DNA of 64,000 nucleotides, taken from Thalassovita mediterranea (GTDB taxonomy: Bacteria > Pseudomonadota > Alphaproteobacteria > Caulobacterales > Hyphomonadaceae). Below are positions 35,629 to 43,703 of the stretch, piece after piece (position 1 is the first letter of the stretch; each line of letters opens with the position of its first letter). The notes beneath the pieces were generated by a model. It saw only the letters and a program-made list of their open reading frames with translations, had not been told where the DNA came from and did no database searches. The stretch is from assembly GCA_019448215.1 (NCBI GenBank), contig CP080408.1, forward strand, positions 2,294,001-2,358,000, in the 5' to 3' direction. The position numbers were made by a program, and so were the translations under genes.

Positions 35629-35640
35629 ACCGAATTCGGT
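35629..35640. promoter_or_regulatory. Perfect palindrome ACCGAATTCGGT in the divergent hslO/GGDEF-EAL gap
   Basis: A 12-base perfect palindrome lies 82 bases before the GGDEF-EAL start and 108 bases before hslO. It could be an operator, but no regulator is nearby. Confidence 0.35.
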
Positions 35641-35747
35641 AACAGTCAGGCATTCGGCCGGTTTTCAGGGCCTGCAGCCTGCTTCTTGTCTGTGGACATG
35701 CAAGCCGCCACATGACGCGCGAAGACGAGAGATAGCGAGGACTGAAA

Positions 35748-36668
35748 TTGAGCTCAGTATCACCAGCGCAAGATGATTTCGTGGCCGCATTCACCTCTGA
35801 CGCGCTGCCGATTACCGGGCGCATTGCGCGCATGGGGCCGCGTTCCCTGTCGCCAATACTACAGCGTCACGCCTATCCAGACCATCTTGGAGAAATCCTC
35901 GGTGAAGCCGTTCTGCTGTCTACGCTGATCGGGTCGGCGATGAAGTTTCAGGGCCGGATCCTGGCGCAGGCAGAGGGTGACGGGCCTGTCTCCATGCTGG
36001 TCGGCGAATACAGCACTGATGGCAGTGTGCGCGCCTATTCCCGCTATGAGGCCGAACGCTGGGCCTATCTGGAGAAGGTAAACCGCGGAGAGAAACCGCA
36101 CATGCCGCAGCTCTTCGGGCCACAAGGTGCGCTGGCGCTGATCATCATCCAGGATAATCGCAATGTTCAGCCCTATCAGGGCATCGTGCCACTGATGAAA
36201 GGCTCTCTGGCTGAGTGTGCTGAGGACTATTTCCATCAGTCGCAGCAAGTGCAGACCTGTCTCGCGCTATCCGTGAAGCGGGACGCGGCCGGTGAGTGGC
36301 ATGCTGGCGGCATGATGATCCAGAAAATGGCAAGCGATGACGCGCGCGGCGACACAGACGAGGGCTGGCGCGAGGCGATGGCGCTGTTCAACACGCTCGA
36401 AGCTGATGAGCTCTGTTCAGAGGAGCTGCCAGCGCAGGATCTTCTCTATCGCCTGTTCCATGAGGGCGGGGTGCGGATGCAGTCGCCAGAGCCGCTGGAC
36501 GACAACTGCACCTGCAATGAAGAAAGACTGCGCCACACACTGTCGGGCATGCCGGACGAGTCGCTGCGGGAGATGGCCGAAGAAGACGGCACGCTGGGCG
36601 TCGACTGCCAGTTCTGTGCGCGCCACTACGACATCCCCGTCGATGCAGTGACCGGCGCCACGAACTAG
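35748..36668 (+). CDS. hslO: Redox-regulated chaperone Hsp33
   Basis: Hsp33 is a cytoplasmic holdase chaperone activated by oxidation when its zinc is released. The 306-residue protein has the N-terminal domain (GRIARMGPRSLSPILQRHAYPDHLGEILGEAVLLSTLIGS) and the C-terminal redox switch. The four zinc cysteines are CTC near 254-256 and CQFC near 287-290, in the CXC and CXXC arrangement, so it should be redox-responsive. The start is TTG at 35748 with GAGGA upstream. It is the third member of the argD-argF-hslO order, far from the others. Confidence 0.93.
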   Translation: MSSVSPAQDDFVAAFTSDALPITGRIARMGPRSLSPILQRHAYPDHLGEILGEAVLLSTLIGSAMKFQGRILAQAEGDGPVSMLVGEYSTDGSVRAYSRYEAERWAYLEKVNRGEKPHMPQLFGPQGALALIIIQDNRNVQPYQGIVPLMKGSLAECAEDYFHQSQQVQTCLALSVKRDAAGEWHAGGMMIQKMASDDARGDTDEGWREAMALFNTLEADELCSEELPAQDLLYRLFHEGGVRMQSPEPLDDNCTCNEERLRHTLSGMPDESLREMAEEDGTLGVDCQFCARHYDIPVDAVTGATN

Positions 36669-36789
36669 ACGCTGCGGGCGGGGCGAGGCGTTCCGCCCGG
36701 GCCGCTTCCCGTGAGGTCAGTATTGATCTCGCCGCGCGTTCTGCGCTTCAAGCATGTAAGAGAGATGCATGAAGCTGGAGGAACTCGCC

Positions 36790-37809
36790 GTGGCACGAAT
36801 GAACAAGACCTGGATCCTGAAGAAGCGGCCTGTCGGCGATGTGGGCGAGGGCGACCTCAACCTTGTCGAAAGCCCGGTGCGCGACCTGAAGGACGGTGAG
36901 GTCTGCCTGCGGACCATTTATCTGTCGCTGGACCCGACCAACCGCATCTGGATGTCTGACCGCGAGCAGTACATGCCGCCCGTCCAGATTGGTGACCCGA
37001 TGCGCGGCGGCGGTATTTCCGTCGTCGAGGAGAGCCGTTTCGACGGACTCAAGGCAGGCGACATCGTCAATACCGGGCTTGGCCAGTGGTCGCTCTATCA
37101 GGTGAAGTCGGGTGCTGAGGTTAACAAGCTGCCAGAGCTGCCGGGTGTGCCGCTGACGGCTTTCATGGGGCCGATCGGCATGACGGGGATGACGGCGTAT
37201 TTCGGCCTGATGGATATCGGCAAGCCTAAGCCGGGCGAGACAGTCGTGGTGTCGGCGGCTGCGGGCGCTGTAGGCTCCATGGTTGGCCAGATCGCGAAGA
37301 TCCAGGGCTGCCGCGTCGTTGGCATTGCTGGCTCTGATGACAAGTGCAAATGGCTGACCGAGACCGCAGGCTTCGATGCCGCGATCAATTACAAAAAAGA
37401 AGATGTCGGCGCGGCGCTGGACCGCCATTGCCCGGACGGGATCGACATCAATTTTGAGAATGTCGGCGGCGAGATCATGGACACGATCCTGATGCGCCTG
37501 AATGATTTTGCGCGCATGCCGCTCTGCGGCCTGATCTCATCCTACAATGCGACCGAGCCGGTGCCGGGGCCGTACAACTTCTCCATGCTGCTGATGCGGC
37601 ATGTGACGCTGAAGGGCTATATCGTCACCGACTATATCGAGCGCTTCCCGGAAGGGATGCAGGCGATGGCTGGCTGGTTGATGGAAGGCAAGCTGAAGTT
37701 CGAGACCGACGTGGTCGAAGGGCTTGAGAATGCGCCATCTTCGCTGGAGCGTCTCTTCACAGGCAAGAACCTCGGAAAGCTGGTCGTGCAGGTGTCTGAG
37801 CCGAACTAG
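36790..37809 (+). CDS. NADP-dependent oxidoreductase, zinc-free MDR family
   Basis: The 339-residue protein is a medium-chain reductase without zinc ligands, similar to leukotriene B4 dehydrogenase/curcumin-reductase-type enzymes. The core reads YLSLDPTNRIWM near residue 45, FMGPIGMTGMTAYFGLMDIG near 125 and the cofactor loop VVVSAAAGAVGSMVGQIAKIQG near 155. It probably reduces an alpha-beta-unsaturated carbonyl with NADPH. The GTG at 36790 has GGAGGA seven bases upstream; an ATG at 36769 would put that sequence inside the gene, and another ATG lies at 36799. It converges with the acyltransferase gene through CTAG. Confidence 0.85.
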   Translation: MARMNKTWILKKRPVGDVGEGDLNLVESPVRDLKDGEVCLRTIYLSLDPTNRIWMSDREQYMPPVQIGDPMRGGGISVVEESRFDGLKAGDIVNTGLGQWSLYQVKSGAEVNKLPELPGVPLTAFMGPIGMTGMTAYFGLMDIGKPKPGETVVVSAAAGAVGSMVGQIAKIQGCRVVGIAGSDDKCKWLTETAGFDAAINYKKEDVGAALDRHCPDGIDINFENVGGEIMDTILMRLNDFARMPLCGLISSYNATEPVPGPYNFSMLLMRHVTLKGYIVTDYIERFPEGMQAMAGWLMEGKLKFETDVVEGLENAPSSLERLFTGKNLGKLVVQVSEPN

Positions 37810-38435
37810 GGTTCGCCGTCCTCCGACATCGAGAACTTTGCGCGGTGGCGGCCCTGCGCGCCTGCATAGTATGAGCGTATCTTCGGCAGGTCGGCGGCGT
37901 AGTCGCCTGTCGGCTGGAACAGGCCGCGTACCGTGATCGTGCGTGACCCATAGTCGAGAACGGTGATGAGCAGGGGCACCTTGGCGCGAAGGGCGATGCG
38001 GTAGAAGCCGCTCTTCCAGACAACAGTGCCCGCGCGCGTGCCTTCTGGCGCGACGGCGAGGACGAGCCTGTCTGCAGCGTCGAAAGCGCCTGCCATCTGG
38101 TCGACGAATTCACCGGCGGCATCGCGGTCGACAGGTACGCAGCCAAGCCAGCGGATGAAGCCTCCCAGCGGATGATCAACGAGGGATTTCTTGCCCATCC
38201 AGCGCAGCTTTACCCGGTAGTATCCGGCCGCCATGAGCATCCAGAAGCCATCCCAGTTCGAGGTGTGCGGGGCAGCGACGAGGACGACCTTGTCGGCCTG
38301 CGGCCAGTCGCCATCGACCTTCCAGCTCCCGACCCGGAGAATGAGGGCGCAGACCTGTCGCCAGATCCATGAGACGGCAGATGAGCCGGCCGCAGGCGCG
38401 GGCCGGGCGCTTGAGAGTGGAGATGTAGCGGCCAC
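37806..38435 (-). CDS. Lysophospholipid acyltransferase (PlsC-like)
   Basis: The 209-residue protein carries the acyltransferase motifs HTSNWD (HX4D) near residue 57 and PEGTR near 129. This places it in the 1-acylglycerol-3-phosphate acyltransferase family acting at the inner membrane in phospholipid synthesis. It is shorter than PlsC and probably closer to the small hyphal acyltransferase type. The start is GTG at 38435. A 51-residue membrane-protein gene ends two bases upstream, so the two are cotranscribed. Confidence 0.85.
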   Translation of the reverse strand: MAATSPLSSARPAPAAGSSAVSWIWRQVCALILRVGSWKVDGDWPQADKVVLVAAPHTSNWDGFWMLMAAGYYRVKLRWMGKKSLVDHPLGGFIRWLGCVPVDRDAAGEFVDQMAGAFDAADRLVLAVAPEGTRAGTVVWKSGFYRIALRAKVPLLITVLDYGSRTITVRGLFQPTGDYAADLPKIRSYYAGAQGRHRAKFSMSEDGEP

Positions 38436-38437
38436 GC

Positions 38438-38593
38438 TTAGTCTTTGCGTTTCTTGACGGCGCCCTGGAGCGTGAAACTGAAGGCGAGCGACAGGATCAG
38501 CGGGACCCAGATCGGCAGGGTGCCGAGGCCCGGTGTTTCCAGCGCGGCAGCAAGGTGGTCGTCAACGCACCACCAGAGCAAGAACAGGAACAT
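38438..38593 (-). CDS. Small membrane protein, 51 residues
   Basis: The ORF starts ATG at 38593 with a strong ribosome-binding site (GGGGAGGA, six bases away) and ends TAA at 38438. The product begins MFLFLLWWCVDDHL, has a hydrophobic stretch near residues 27-43 (LPIWVPLILSLAFSFTL) and ends in KKRKD, so it probably spans the membrane once with a positive cytoplasmic tail. I do not recognise a family. It is two bases from the acyltransferase gene and divergent from the GTA cluster. Confidence 0.6.
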   Translation of the reverse strand: MFLFLLWWCVDDHLAAALETPGLGTLPIWVPLILSLAFSFTLQGAVKKRKD

Positions 38594-38685
38594 GTTGGCT
38601 TCCTCCCCACGCTGCCAAGCTTAGCAGGCTGGGGCGGGGCGGCAATCTCTCCGACCGTATTGGCTGCGCAGCTAGTCTGCGGGCG

Positions 38686-39945
38686 ATGACAGATACAGTG
38701 AATGAGCTGGCGGGCGATGCGGCCCTGCCATTTGTGCTGACGGCGCGTGGCCCGCAGTGCGCGCCCGCTGGCGACTGGAATAGCTGGCTGGCGCTTGGCG
38801 GGCGGGGATCTGGCAAGACGCGGGCTGGGGCTGAATGGGTGCGACTTGGCGCGCTGTTTGGCGGGCTGCGTTCCATCGCTCTGGTCGGGCCGACCCTGCA
38901 TGATGTGCGTGAGACGATGATCGACGGGGTCTCCGGCCTCTGCCAGATCGCGCGGACGGGCGAGGCGCCGCCTGTCTATGAAAGCTCCCGCAGGCGGCTC
39001 GTCTGGCCGAATGGCGCGGTGGCGCAGGCTTTTTCTTCTGAGGACCCTGACAGTCTGCGCGGCCCGCAATTTGACGGGGCCTGGTGCGATGAGGTGGCCG
39101 CCTGGAAGAAAGACAAGGATACATTCGAGATGCTGCAGCTTGGCCTGCGCCTCGGGCGGCATCCGCGCGCGGTCATAACGACGACGCCGCGGCGAACGCC
39201 GCTCATCCGTCAGCTGATGAGTGAGGGCGGTGTGGCCGTCACTCGAAGCGCCACGCGGGACAATGCCGACTTCCTATCGCCTGCCTTCATCTCGCACATC
39301 GAGGCTCGCATGGGTGGCACGCGTCTTGGCCGTCAGGAGCTGGAGGGTGAGTTTCTCGAGGCCGAAGACGGTGCTTTCTGGACCCGCGCAATGCTGCTGG
39401 CTGCGCGTGCGGGCAGGCCGCCGTCAAAGCTCGGCGATATCATCGTCGCGGTCGACCCACCTGTCAGTATCGGGGAAGGCGCCGATGCCTGCGGCCTGAT
39501 CGCGGCAGGAACGACCAATGCGGCCGGAGGTGGCGTTCAATTCTGGGTGCTGGAGGATGCAACGCTTCTGGGAAAATCGCCTGCAGTATGGGCTGAAGCG
39601 GCCGTGACGCTGGCGGTCCGTATGGGCGCGAGCCGGATTGTTGCCGAAGCCAATCAGGGCGGTGAACTGGTCCGTTCCGTCTTGCGGTCAGGCGGGTGCG
39701 ATGTGCCGATCCAGCTTGTGCATGCGCGGCTTTCAAAGACAGCGCGGGCGGCGCCCGTGATCGCGCTTTATGAGCGCGGGCGAGTGTCGCATGCGGGACA
39801 GTTTGCCGAACTGGAAGAAGAGATGCTGCAGTTTGGCAGCAGCGGGATGCAGGGCTCACCAGACAGGGTGGATGCACTGGTCTGGGCAATCACGACGCTG
39901 GAGACAGCTACCGGGCGTCAGCCGAGCATTCGTCAGCTCTGGTAG
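38686..39945 (+). CDS. GTA terminase large subunit (g2)
   Basis: This is the DNA-packaging motor of the gene transfer agent. The 419-residue protein has an ATPase domain with Walker A GGRGSGKT near residues 37-46 and Walker B FDGAWCDEVAAW near 130-138. A nuclease domain follows, with IIVAVDPPVSIGEGADACG near 252. The N-terminal start at 38686 was chosen; it has only a weak ribosome-binding site, and the shared 92-base gap with the divergent small gene must hold the GTA promoter. No small terminase is encoded upstream. This is the first gene of the cluster. Confidence 0.93.
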   Translation: MTDTVNELAGDAALPFVLTARGPQCAPAGDWNSWLALGGRGSGKTRAGAEWVRLGALFGGLRSIALVGPTLHDVRETMIDGVSGLCQIARTGEAPPVYESSRRRLVWPNGAVAQAFSSEDPDSLRGPQFDGAWCDEVAAWKKDKDTFEMLQLGLRLGRHPRAVITTTPRRTPLIRQLMSEGGVAVTRSATRDNADFLSPAFISHIEARMGGTRLGRQELEGEFLEAEDGAFWTRAMLLAARAGRPPSKLGDIIVAVDPPVSIGEGADACGLIAAGTTNAAGGGVQFWVLEDATLLGKSPAVWAEAAVTLAVRMGASRIVAEANQGGELVRSVLRSGGCDVPIQLVHARLSKTARAAPVIALYERGRVSHAGQFAELEEEMLQFGSSGMQGSPDRVDALVWAITTLETATGRQPSIRQLW

Positions 39946-40065
39946 TTTCGTACTGGGACGGATGTTGCGGTGTCCCGCGCGATCCAGCCGCCACTATTGG
40001 CGTCCCGCCATTTCGTCCGACCGGAGGGTTCTCCCGGCTAGAACTTCATCAACGCTGAAAAACAC

Positions 40066-40090
40066 GGGGCGCGCCTTAGCGGAGCGCCCC
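40066..40090 (+). promoter_or_regulatory. Hairpin in the terminase-portal gap
   Basis: GGGGCGC (40066-40072) pairs with GCGCCCC (40084-40090) over an 11-base loop. It lies in the 167-base gap between terminase and portal, upstream of the portal AGGAG. No T-run follows, so a role in mRNA processing or stability is more likely than termination. Confidence 0.45.
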
Positions 40091-40112
40091 AAGCGAAGGA
40101 GAGCGGTGATAG

Positions 40113-41228
40113 ATGAGATGGCCCTGGCAGACAGTCGAGACGCGTTCGGCGCAGACCTCCTTTATCGCATTGGCGAGCCTGCCGGGCGCAGGCTGGGGCA
40201 GTCATGATGCGAGCGCGCTGATGCGCGATGGCTATGCCGGAAACGCAATCGCCTACCGTTGCGTGCGGATGATTGCGGAGGCGGCCGCGTCCATACCGCT
40301 GACGACGAATGATGAAGATGTAAGCGCGCTCCTGTCGCGGCCGTCGCCAGATGAAGCGGGCAGGGTGCTGCTAGAGCGGCTTTATGGCGATCTGCAGATT
40401 ACGGGCAATGCCTGGGCAGAGGCCGTGACGCTAGCCGGGGAGGCCACGCCCAAAGGTCTTTACGGGCTGCGCGCCAATACCGTCCGTCTACAGATGAATA
40501 GCGAAGGCGGCCTGATCGGATGGGCCGTGCGCAAGCGCCGCGGCGAGCGGATCATCTATCGCGAGGCCGATGGCTGGAGCCCTGTACTGCACCTCAAACT
40601 CTATCACCCGTCTGACAGCGTGATGGGGCTTTCCCCACTGGCGGCGGCGCGCAAGGCGCTGGATCTGCACAATGGCGCCGCAGCCTGGGCAAAAGCGCTG
40701 ATCGAGAATGCGGCGCGGCCCTCTGGCGCGCTGGTCTATGACGGCGAGGGGGCGGGCCTGACGCCGTCGCAATTCGACCGTTTGAAGGAAGAGCTGGAAA
40801 GCGCGCATTCGGGTGCGGCGAATGCCGGGCGTCCGTTGCTGCTCGATGGCGGACTCGACTGGAAGCCGATGTCACTGTCCCCCGCAGAGATGGATTTTGC
40901 AGGCACGCGCCATGCGGCCGCGCGAGAGATCGCGCTCGCCTTCGGCGTGCCGCCCATGCTGCTCGGCATTCCGGGCGACAACACATATGCGACCTATAAG
41001 GAAGCGAACCTCGCCTTCTGGCGCCTGACGGTTCTGCCTTTGGTCCACAAGGTTGCCGACGCGTTGAGTGTCTGGCTGTCGGGACGGTTCGAGGATGTCG
41101 AGGTGCGCCCGGACCTTGAGAATGTGCCAGCCTTTTCAGGTGAGCGTGATGCACTCTGGGCGCGGCTTGAGGCGGCGAGTTTCCTGACCACCGAAGAGAA
41201 GCGTGTGCTCGCGGGGCTCAGCCAATGA
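40113..41228 (+). CDS. GTA portal protein (g3, HK97 type)
   Basis: The 371-residue protein forms the dodecameric portal at the capsid vertex through which DNA passes. The Phage_portal family core is evident: GNAIAYRCVRMIAEAAASIPL near residue 45, ERLYGDLQITGNAWAEAV near 90, and FGVPPMLLGIPGDNTYATYKEANLAFW near 285. The length is in the range of GTA portals. It overlaps the next small gene by ATGA. AGGAG lies about 12 bases before the ATG. Confidence 0.92.
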   Translation: MRWPWQTVETRSAQTSFIALASLPGAGWGSHDASALMRDGYAGNAIAYRCVRMIAEAAASIPLTTNDEDVSALLSRPSPDEAGRVLLERLYGDLQITGNAWAEAVTLAGEATPKGLYGLRANTVRLQMNSEGGLIGWAVRKRRGERIIYREADGWSPVLHLKLYHPSDSVMGLSPLAAARKALDLHNGAAAWAKALIENAARPSGALVYDGEGAGLTPSQFDRLKEELESAHSGAANAGRPLLLDGGLDWKPMSLSPAEMDFAGTRHAAAREIALAFGVPPMLLGIPGDNTYATYKEANLAFWRLTVLPLVHKVADALSVWLSGRFEDVEVRPDLENVPAFSGERDALWARLEAASFLTTEEKRVLAGLSQ

Positions 41229-41449
41229 TCGAGCGCAAGATAACGGCCGGTTTCATTCTGGCGCTCGCGCTTCAGACGGGCGGGGCGCTCGTCTGGGCAG
41301 GGGCCGCGGCAGAGCGGATTTCCATGCTGGAACAGCGCGCGGATATTGCACGCCCGGTCGCCGAGCGACTGGCGCGCGTGGAAGCCCATCTCGCGGCCAT
41401 CGAGAACCAGCTGGACCGGATTGAAGCCCGGCTGGAGGCGAAGCCATGA
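41225..41449 (+). CDS. GTA g3.5-like small membrane protein
   Basis: The 74-residue product has one transmembrane helix (about 8-30) and a helical, coiled-coil-like tail (ISMLEQRADIARPVAERLARVEAHLAAIENQLDRIEARLEAKP). Its place between portal and protease matches the small g3.5 gene of GTA clusters, whose role is unclear. ATGA overlaps bind it to both neighbours. A holin-like role cannot be excluded. Confidence 0.75.
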   Translation: MIERKITAGFILALALQTGGALVWAGAAAERISMLEQRADIARPVAERLARVEAHLAAIENQLDRIEARLEAKP

Positions 41450-41856
41450 AAACCGCGCCGTTTCTGGTTGAAGGCTATGCGGCCCTGTTTGGCGCGGCGG
41501 ATCTGTCTGGCGACGTGGTGCGGGCCGGTGCGTTTGCGCGCAGCCTGAGAGCGGGCGCTGTGCCCATGCTGTTGCAGCATCGGTCCGGTGCAATCGCCGG
41601 GCGCTGGACGCGCCTTGTCGAGGATGGTCGCGGGCTTTTCGTCCGCGGGCTGATTGATGGCGCTGCCGCATCGCGCGCAATTCAGTCTGGGCTTTCGGGC
41701 CTGTCTATCGGCTTTCGCGCGCGGCTCTGGAAGCCCCGGCCCGAAGGCGGGCGTGACCTCATCGACATAGACCTTGTCGAGATATCGCTGGTGGCCGCGC
41801 CAATGCAGCCACTCGCCCGGTTCACACAGATTGGAGGGGCCGCGCGGGCGGCCTGA
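41446..41856 (+). CDS. GTA prohead protease (g4)
   Basis: This 136-residue HK97-type (U35) protease cuts the capsid protein's N-terminal delta domain during head maturation. The active-site region shows LLQHRSGAIAGRW with the catalytic histidine near residue 44 and SGLSGLSIGFRARLW with the serine near 85. The C-terminal VEISLVAAPMQPLARF is the conserved end of the family. It is followed after 12 bases by the capsid gene. Confidence 0.92.
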   Translation: MKTAPFLVEGYAALFGAADLSGDVVRAGAFARSLRAGAVPMLLQHRSGAIAGRWTRLVEDGRGLFVRGLIDGAAASRAIQSGLSGLSIGFRARLWKPRPEGGRDLIDIDLVEISLVAAPMQPLARFTQIGGAARAA

Positions 41857-41868
41857 GGAAGGAGAAGA

Positions 41869-43044
41869 ATGACCAAGGAAACGAAGATGGCAGCCGATGC
41901 AGGCGCTGCTGCGACAGCCGACGTGCTGGCGGCGTTCGAGGCCTATAAGCAGGCCAATGATGAGCGCCTTGCCGAGATCGAGGCGAAGGGCACGCATGAC
42001 CCGCTGCTGGATGCAAAGCTGAAAAAGCTGGACCGCCGCCTTGATGAGATCAGCCTGAAAGCTGCCCGCCCGGAAGAAGCCTCACCAGCACGATCGGGCA
42101 CCGAGCAGGGCGAGGCCTGGTCGCGCTATCTGCGCAGCGGCGATGAGAGTGGGCTGGCACGTCTGGATGTCAAATCCCTGTCTGCGGGCACCGATGATCA
42201 GGGCGGCTATACAGCGCCGCCGGAACTCGATCGCCTGATTGAGGCAAGGCTGATGCAGGCCTCGCCGATGCGTCAGATTGCAAGCGTGCGCCAGACGACG
42301 GCAGGCGTTTACCGCAAGCCTGTCAGCCTCGGTGTCGGTGCGGCCTGGGTTGCTGAAACGGGCGCGCGGGCGCAAACGACGACGGCGGGGCTCAGCCTGC
42401 TCGAATTCCCTGCGGGCGAGCTCTATGCCATGCCAGCAGCGACGCAGACGCTGCTCAATGACAGCTATGCCGACGTCGATGCCTGGCTGGCCGATGAGGT
42501 CGAGGCAGCCTTCTCCATTCAGGAGAGCGCAGCCTTCGTGACAGGTGATGGCGACGGCAAGCCGAGGGGCTTCCTCGATTATGATGTCGTCGCTGAGGCG
42601 AGCCATGTCTGGGGCAAGATCGGCTCGGTCGCGGGCGATTTTACCGCCAGCGATGCGGGTGACCAGATCATCGACCTCATCCAGACGCCTAAGAGCCAGT
42701 ACCGCTCCAATGGTCGTTTCGTGATGAACCGCAAGACGGTCGCATCCGTCCGTAAGCTGAAGGATGCGGACGGCCGCTATCTCTGGCGCGCTGGCATGAA
42801 TGGCGAGGGGCAGACGATCTTCGGCTATCCGGTGACTGAACTGGAAGACATGCCGGACATCGGTACGGGCAATGCGGCGATCGCTTTTGGTGATTTCCGG
42901 CGCGGCTATCTGATCGTAGACCGGCAGGGCGCGCAGGTGCTGCGCGATCCCTACTCGGCCAAGCCATATGTCCTGTTCTACACGACCAAGCGTGTGGGCG
43001 GCGGCGTCCAGAACTTCGACGCCATCAAGGCCATGGTCTTCTAG
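41869..43044 (+). CDS. GTA major capsid protein (g5, HK97 fold)
   Basis: The 391-residue HK97-fold capsid protein has an N-terminal helical delta region (about 1-95, charged and coiled-coil-like) that the protease would remove, then SAGTDDQGGYTAPPELDRLIEARLMQASPMRQIASVRQT near residue 105. Further features are QTLLNDSYADVDAWLADEVEAAFSIQESAAFVTGDGDGKPRGFL near 195 and a P-domain ending near FGDFRRGYLIVDRQGAQVLRDPYSAKPYVLFYTTKRVGGGV. AAGGAGAAG precedes the ATG. A strong hairpin follows the gene. Confidence 0.94.
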   Translation: MTKETKMAADAGAAATADVLAAFEAYKQANDERLAEIEAKGTHDPLLDAKLKKLDRRLDEISLKAARPEEASPARSGTEQGEAWSRYLRSGDESGLARLDVKSLSAGTDDQGGYTAPPELDRLIEARLMQASPMRQIASVRQTTAGVYRKPVSLGVGAAWVAETGARAQTTTAGLSLLEFPAGELYAMPAATQTLLNDSYADVDAWLADEVEAAFSIQESAAFVTGDGDGKPRGFLDYDVVAEASHVWGKIGSVAGDFTASDAGDQIIDLIQTPKSQYRSNGRFVMNRKTVASVRKLKDADGRYLWRAGMNGEGQTIFGYPVTELEDMPDIGTGNAAIAFGDFRRGYLIVDRQGAQVLRDPYSAKPYVLFYTTKRVGGGVQNFDAIKAMVF

Positions 43045-43058
43045 CGCGGTCACCAAAG

Positions 43059-43084
43059 TCAGCCTGCGAGCGATCGCAGGCTGA
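43059..43084 (+). promoter_or_regulatory. 11-base-pair hairpin directly after the capsid gene
   Basis: TCAGCCTGCGA and TCGCAGGCTGA pair perfectly around a GCGA loop, 15 bases after the capsid stop. No T-run follows. It could protect the 3' end of capsid mRNA or damp transcription into the tail genes, giving the excess of capsid that a virion needs. Confidence 0.6.
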
Positions 43085-43154
43085 TACCGCCCCGTACCGC
43101 GACCGCCTCGTGTCGCCCGTCGGGCAGGCAGCTCTCAATAGATGGAAAACGATT

Positions 43155-43703
43155 ATGACGCTGACGGTTCTTACACCGCCAGACGAAGAGCCTGTGTCTC
43201 TTTCAAAGGCGAAATCCTATCTGCGCATCGGGCATGACGGCGAAGATGAGCTGGTGACCTCGCTCATCGCCGGGGCGCGCGCGGCGCTGGAAACGCAAGC
43301 CGGGCTGTGCCTGGTGCGCCGGACGCTGCGGTGGAGCTTTGCGGTCTGGCCGCGTGACCTGATGGTGAGGTCTGGTGTCAGGCTGCCCGCCGGGCCTGTC
43401 AGCGAGCTTGTGTCTGTTCGGAGCTGGGCGGGGGAGGTTGAGACCGACTTGACCAGCCGCTTCGTGCTGGATGGCCAGCGCCTGTGCCCGCGCCAAGGCA
43501 GCTGGTTGCCAGCGATAGAGGCAGGCGCGCGGGTGGACGTCGATTTCGTTGCTGGGTTTGGCGGCGCGGCGGATGTGCCAGAGGACCTGTCGCTTGCGGT
43601 GCTGGTCATGGCCGACGCCGCTTATCGGCGCGGCAGCAGTGATGTCATCGTATCCGAAGCGGCAGAGGCGATCATCGCTGCGCGCCGTGAGGTGCGGCTA
43701 TGA
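43155..43703 (+). CDS. GTA head-tail connector/adaptor (g6)
   Basis: The 182-residue protein matches the head-tail connector adaptor of GTAs (gp6-like fold): PVSLSKAKSYLRIGHDGEDELVTSLIAGARAALETQAGLCL at the N-terminus, RRTLRWSF near 55, then VPEDLSLAVLVMADAAYRRGS near 148. It binds below the portal ring. The start at 43155 follows GGAAAA; a longer frame from 43110 is possible. It overlaps the next gene by ATGA, and no separate g7 lies between them. Confidence 0.85.
   Translation: MTLTVLTPPDEEPVSLSKAKSYLRIGHDGEDELVTSLIAGARAALETQAGLCLVRRTLRWSFAVWPRDLMVRSGVRLPAGPVSELVSVRSWAGEVETDLTSRFVLDGQRLCPRQGSWLPAIEAGARVDVDFVAGFGGAADVPEDLSLAVLVMADAAYRRGSSDVIVSEAAEAIIAARREVRL

Noticed and set aside
42082-43056. 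324-codon minus-strand ORF in the capsid region
   Set aside because: It is antisense to the major capsid gene, which is unambiguous.
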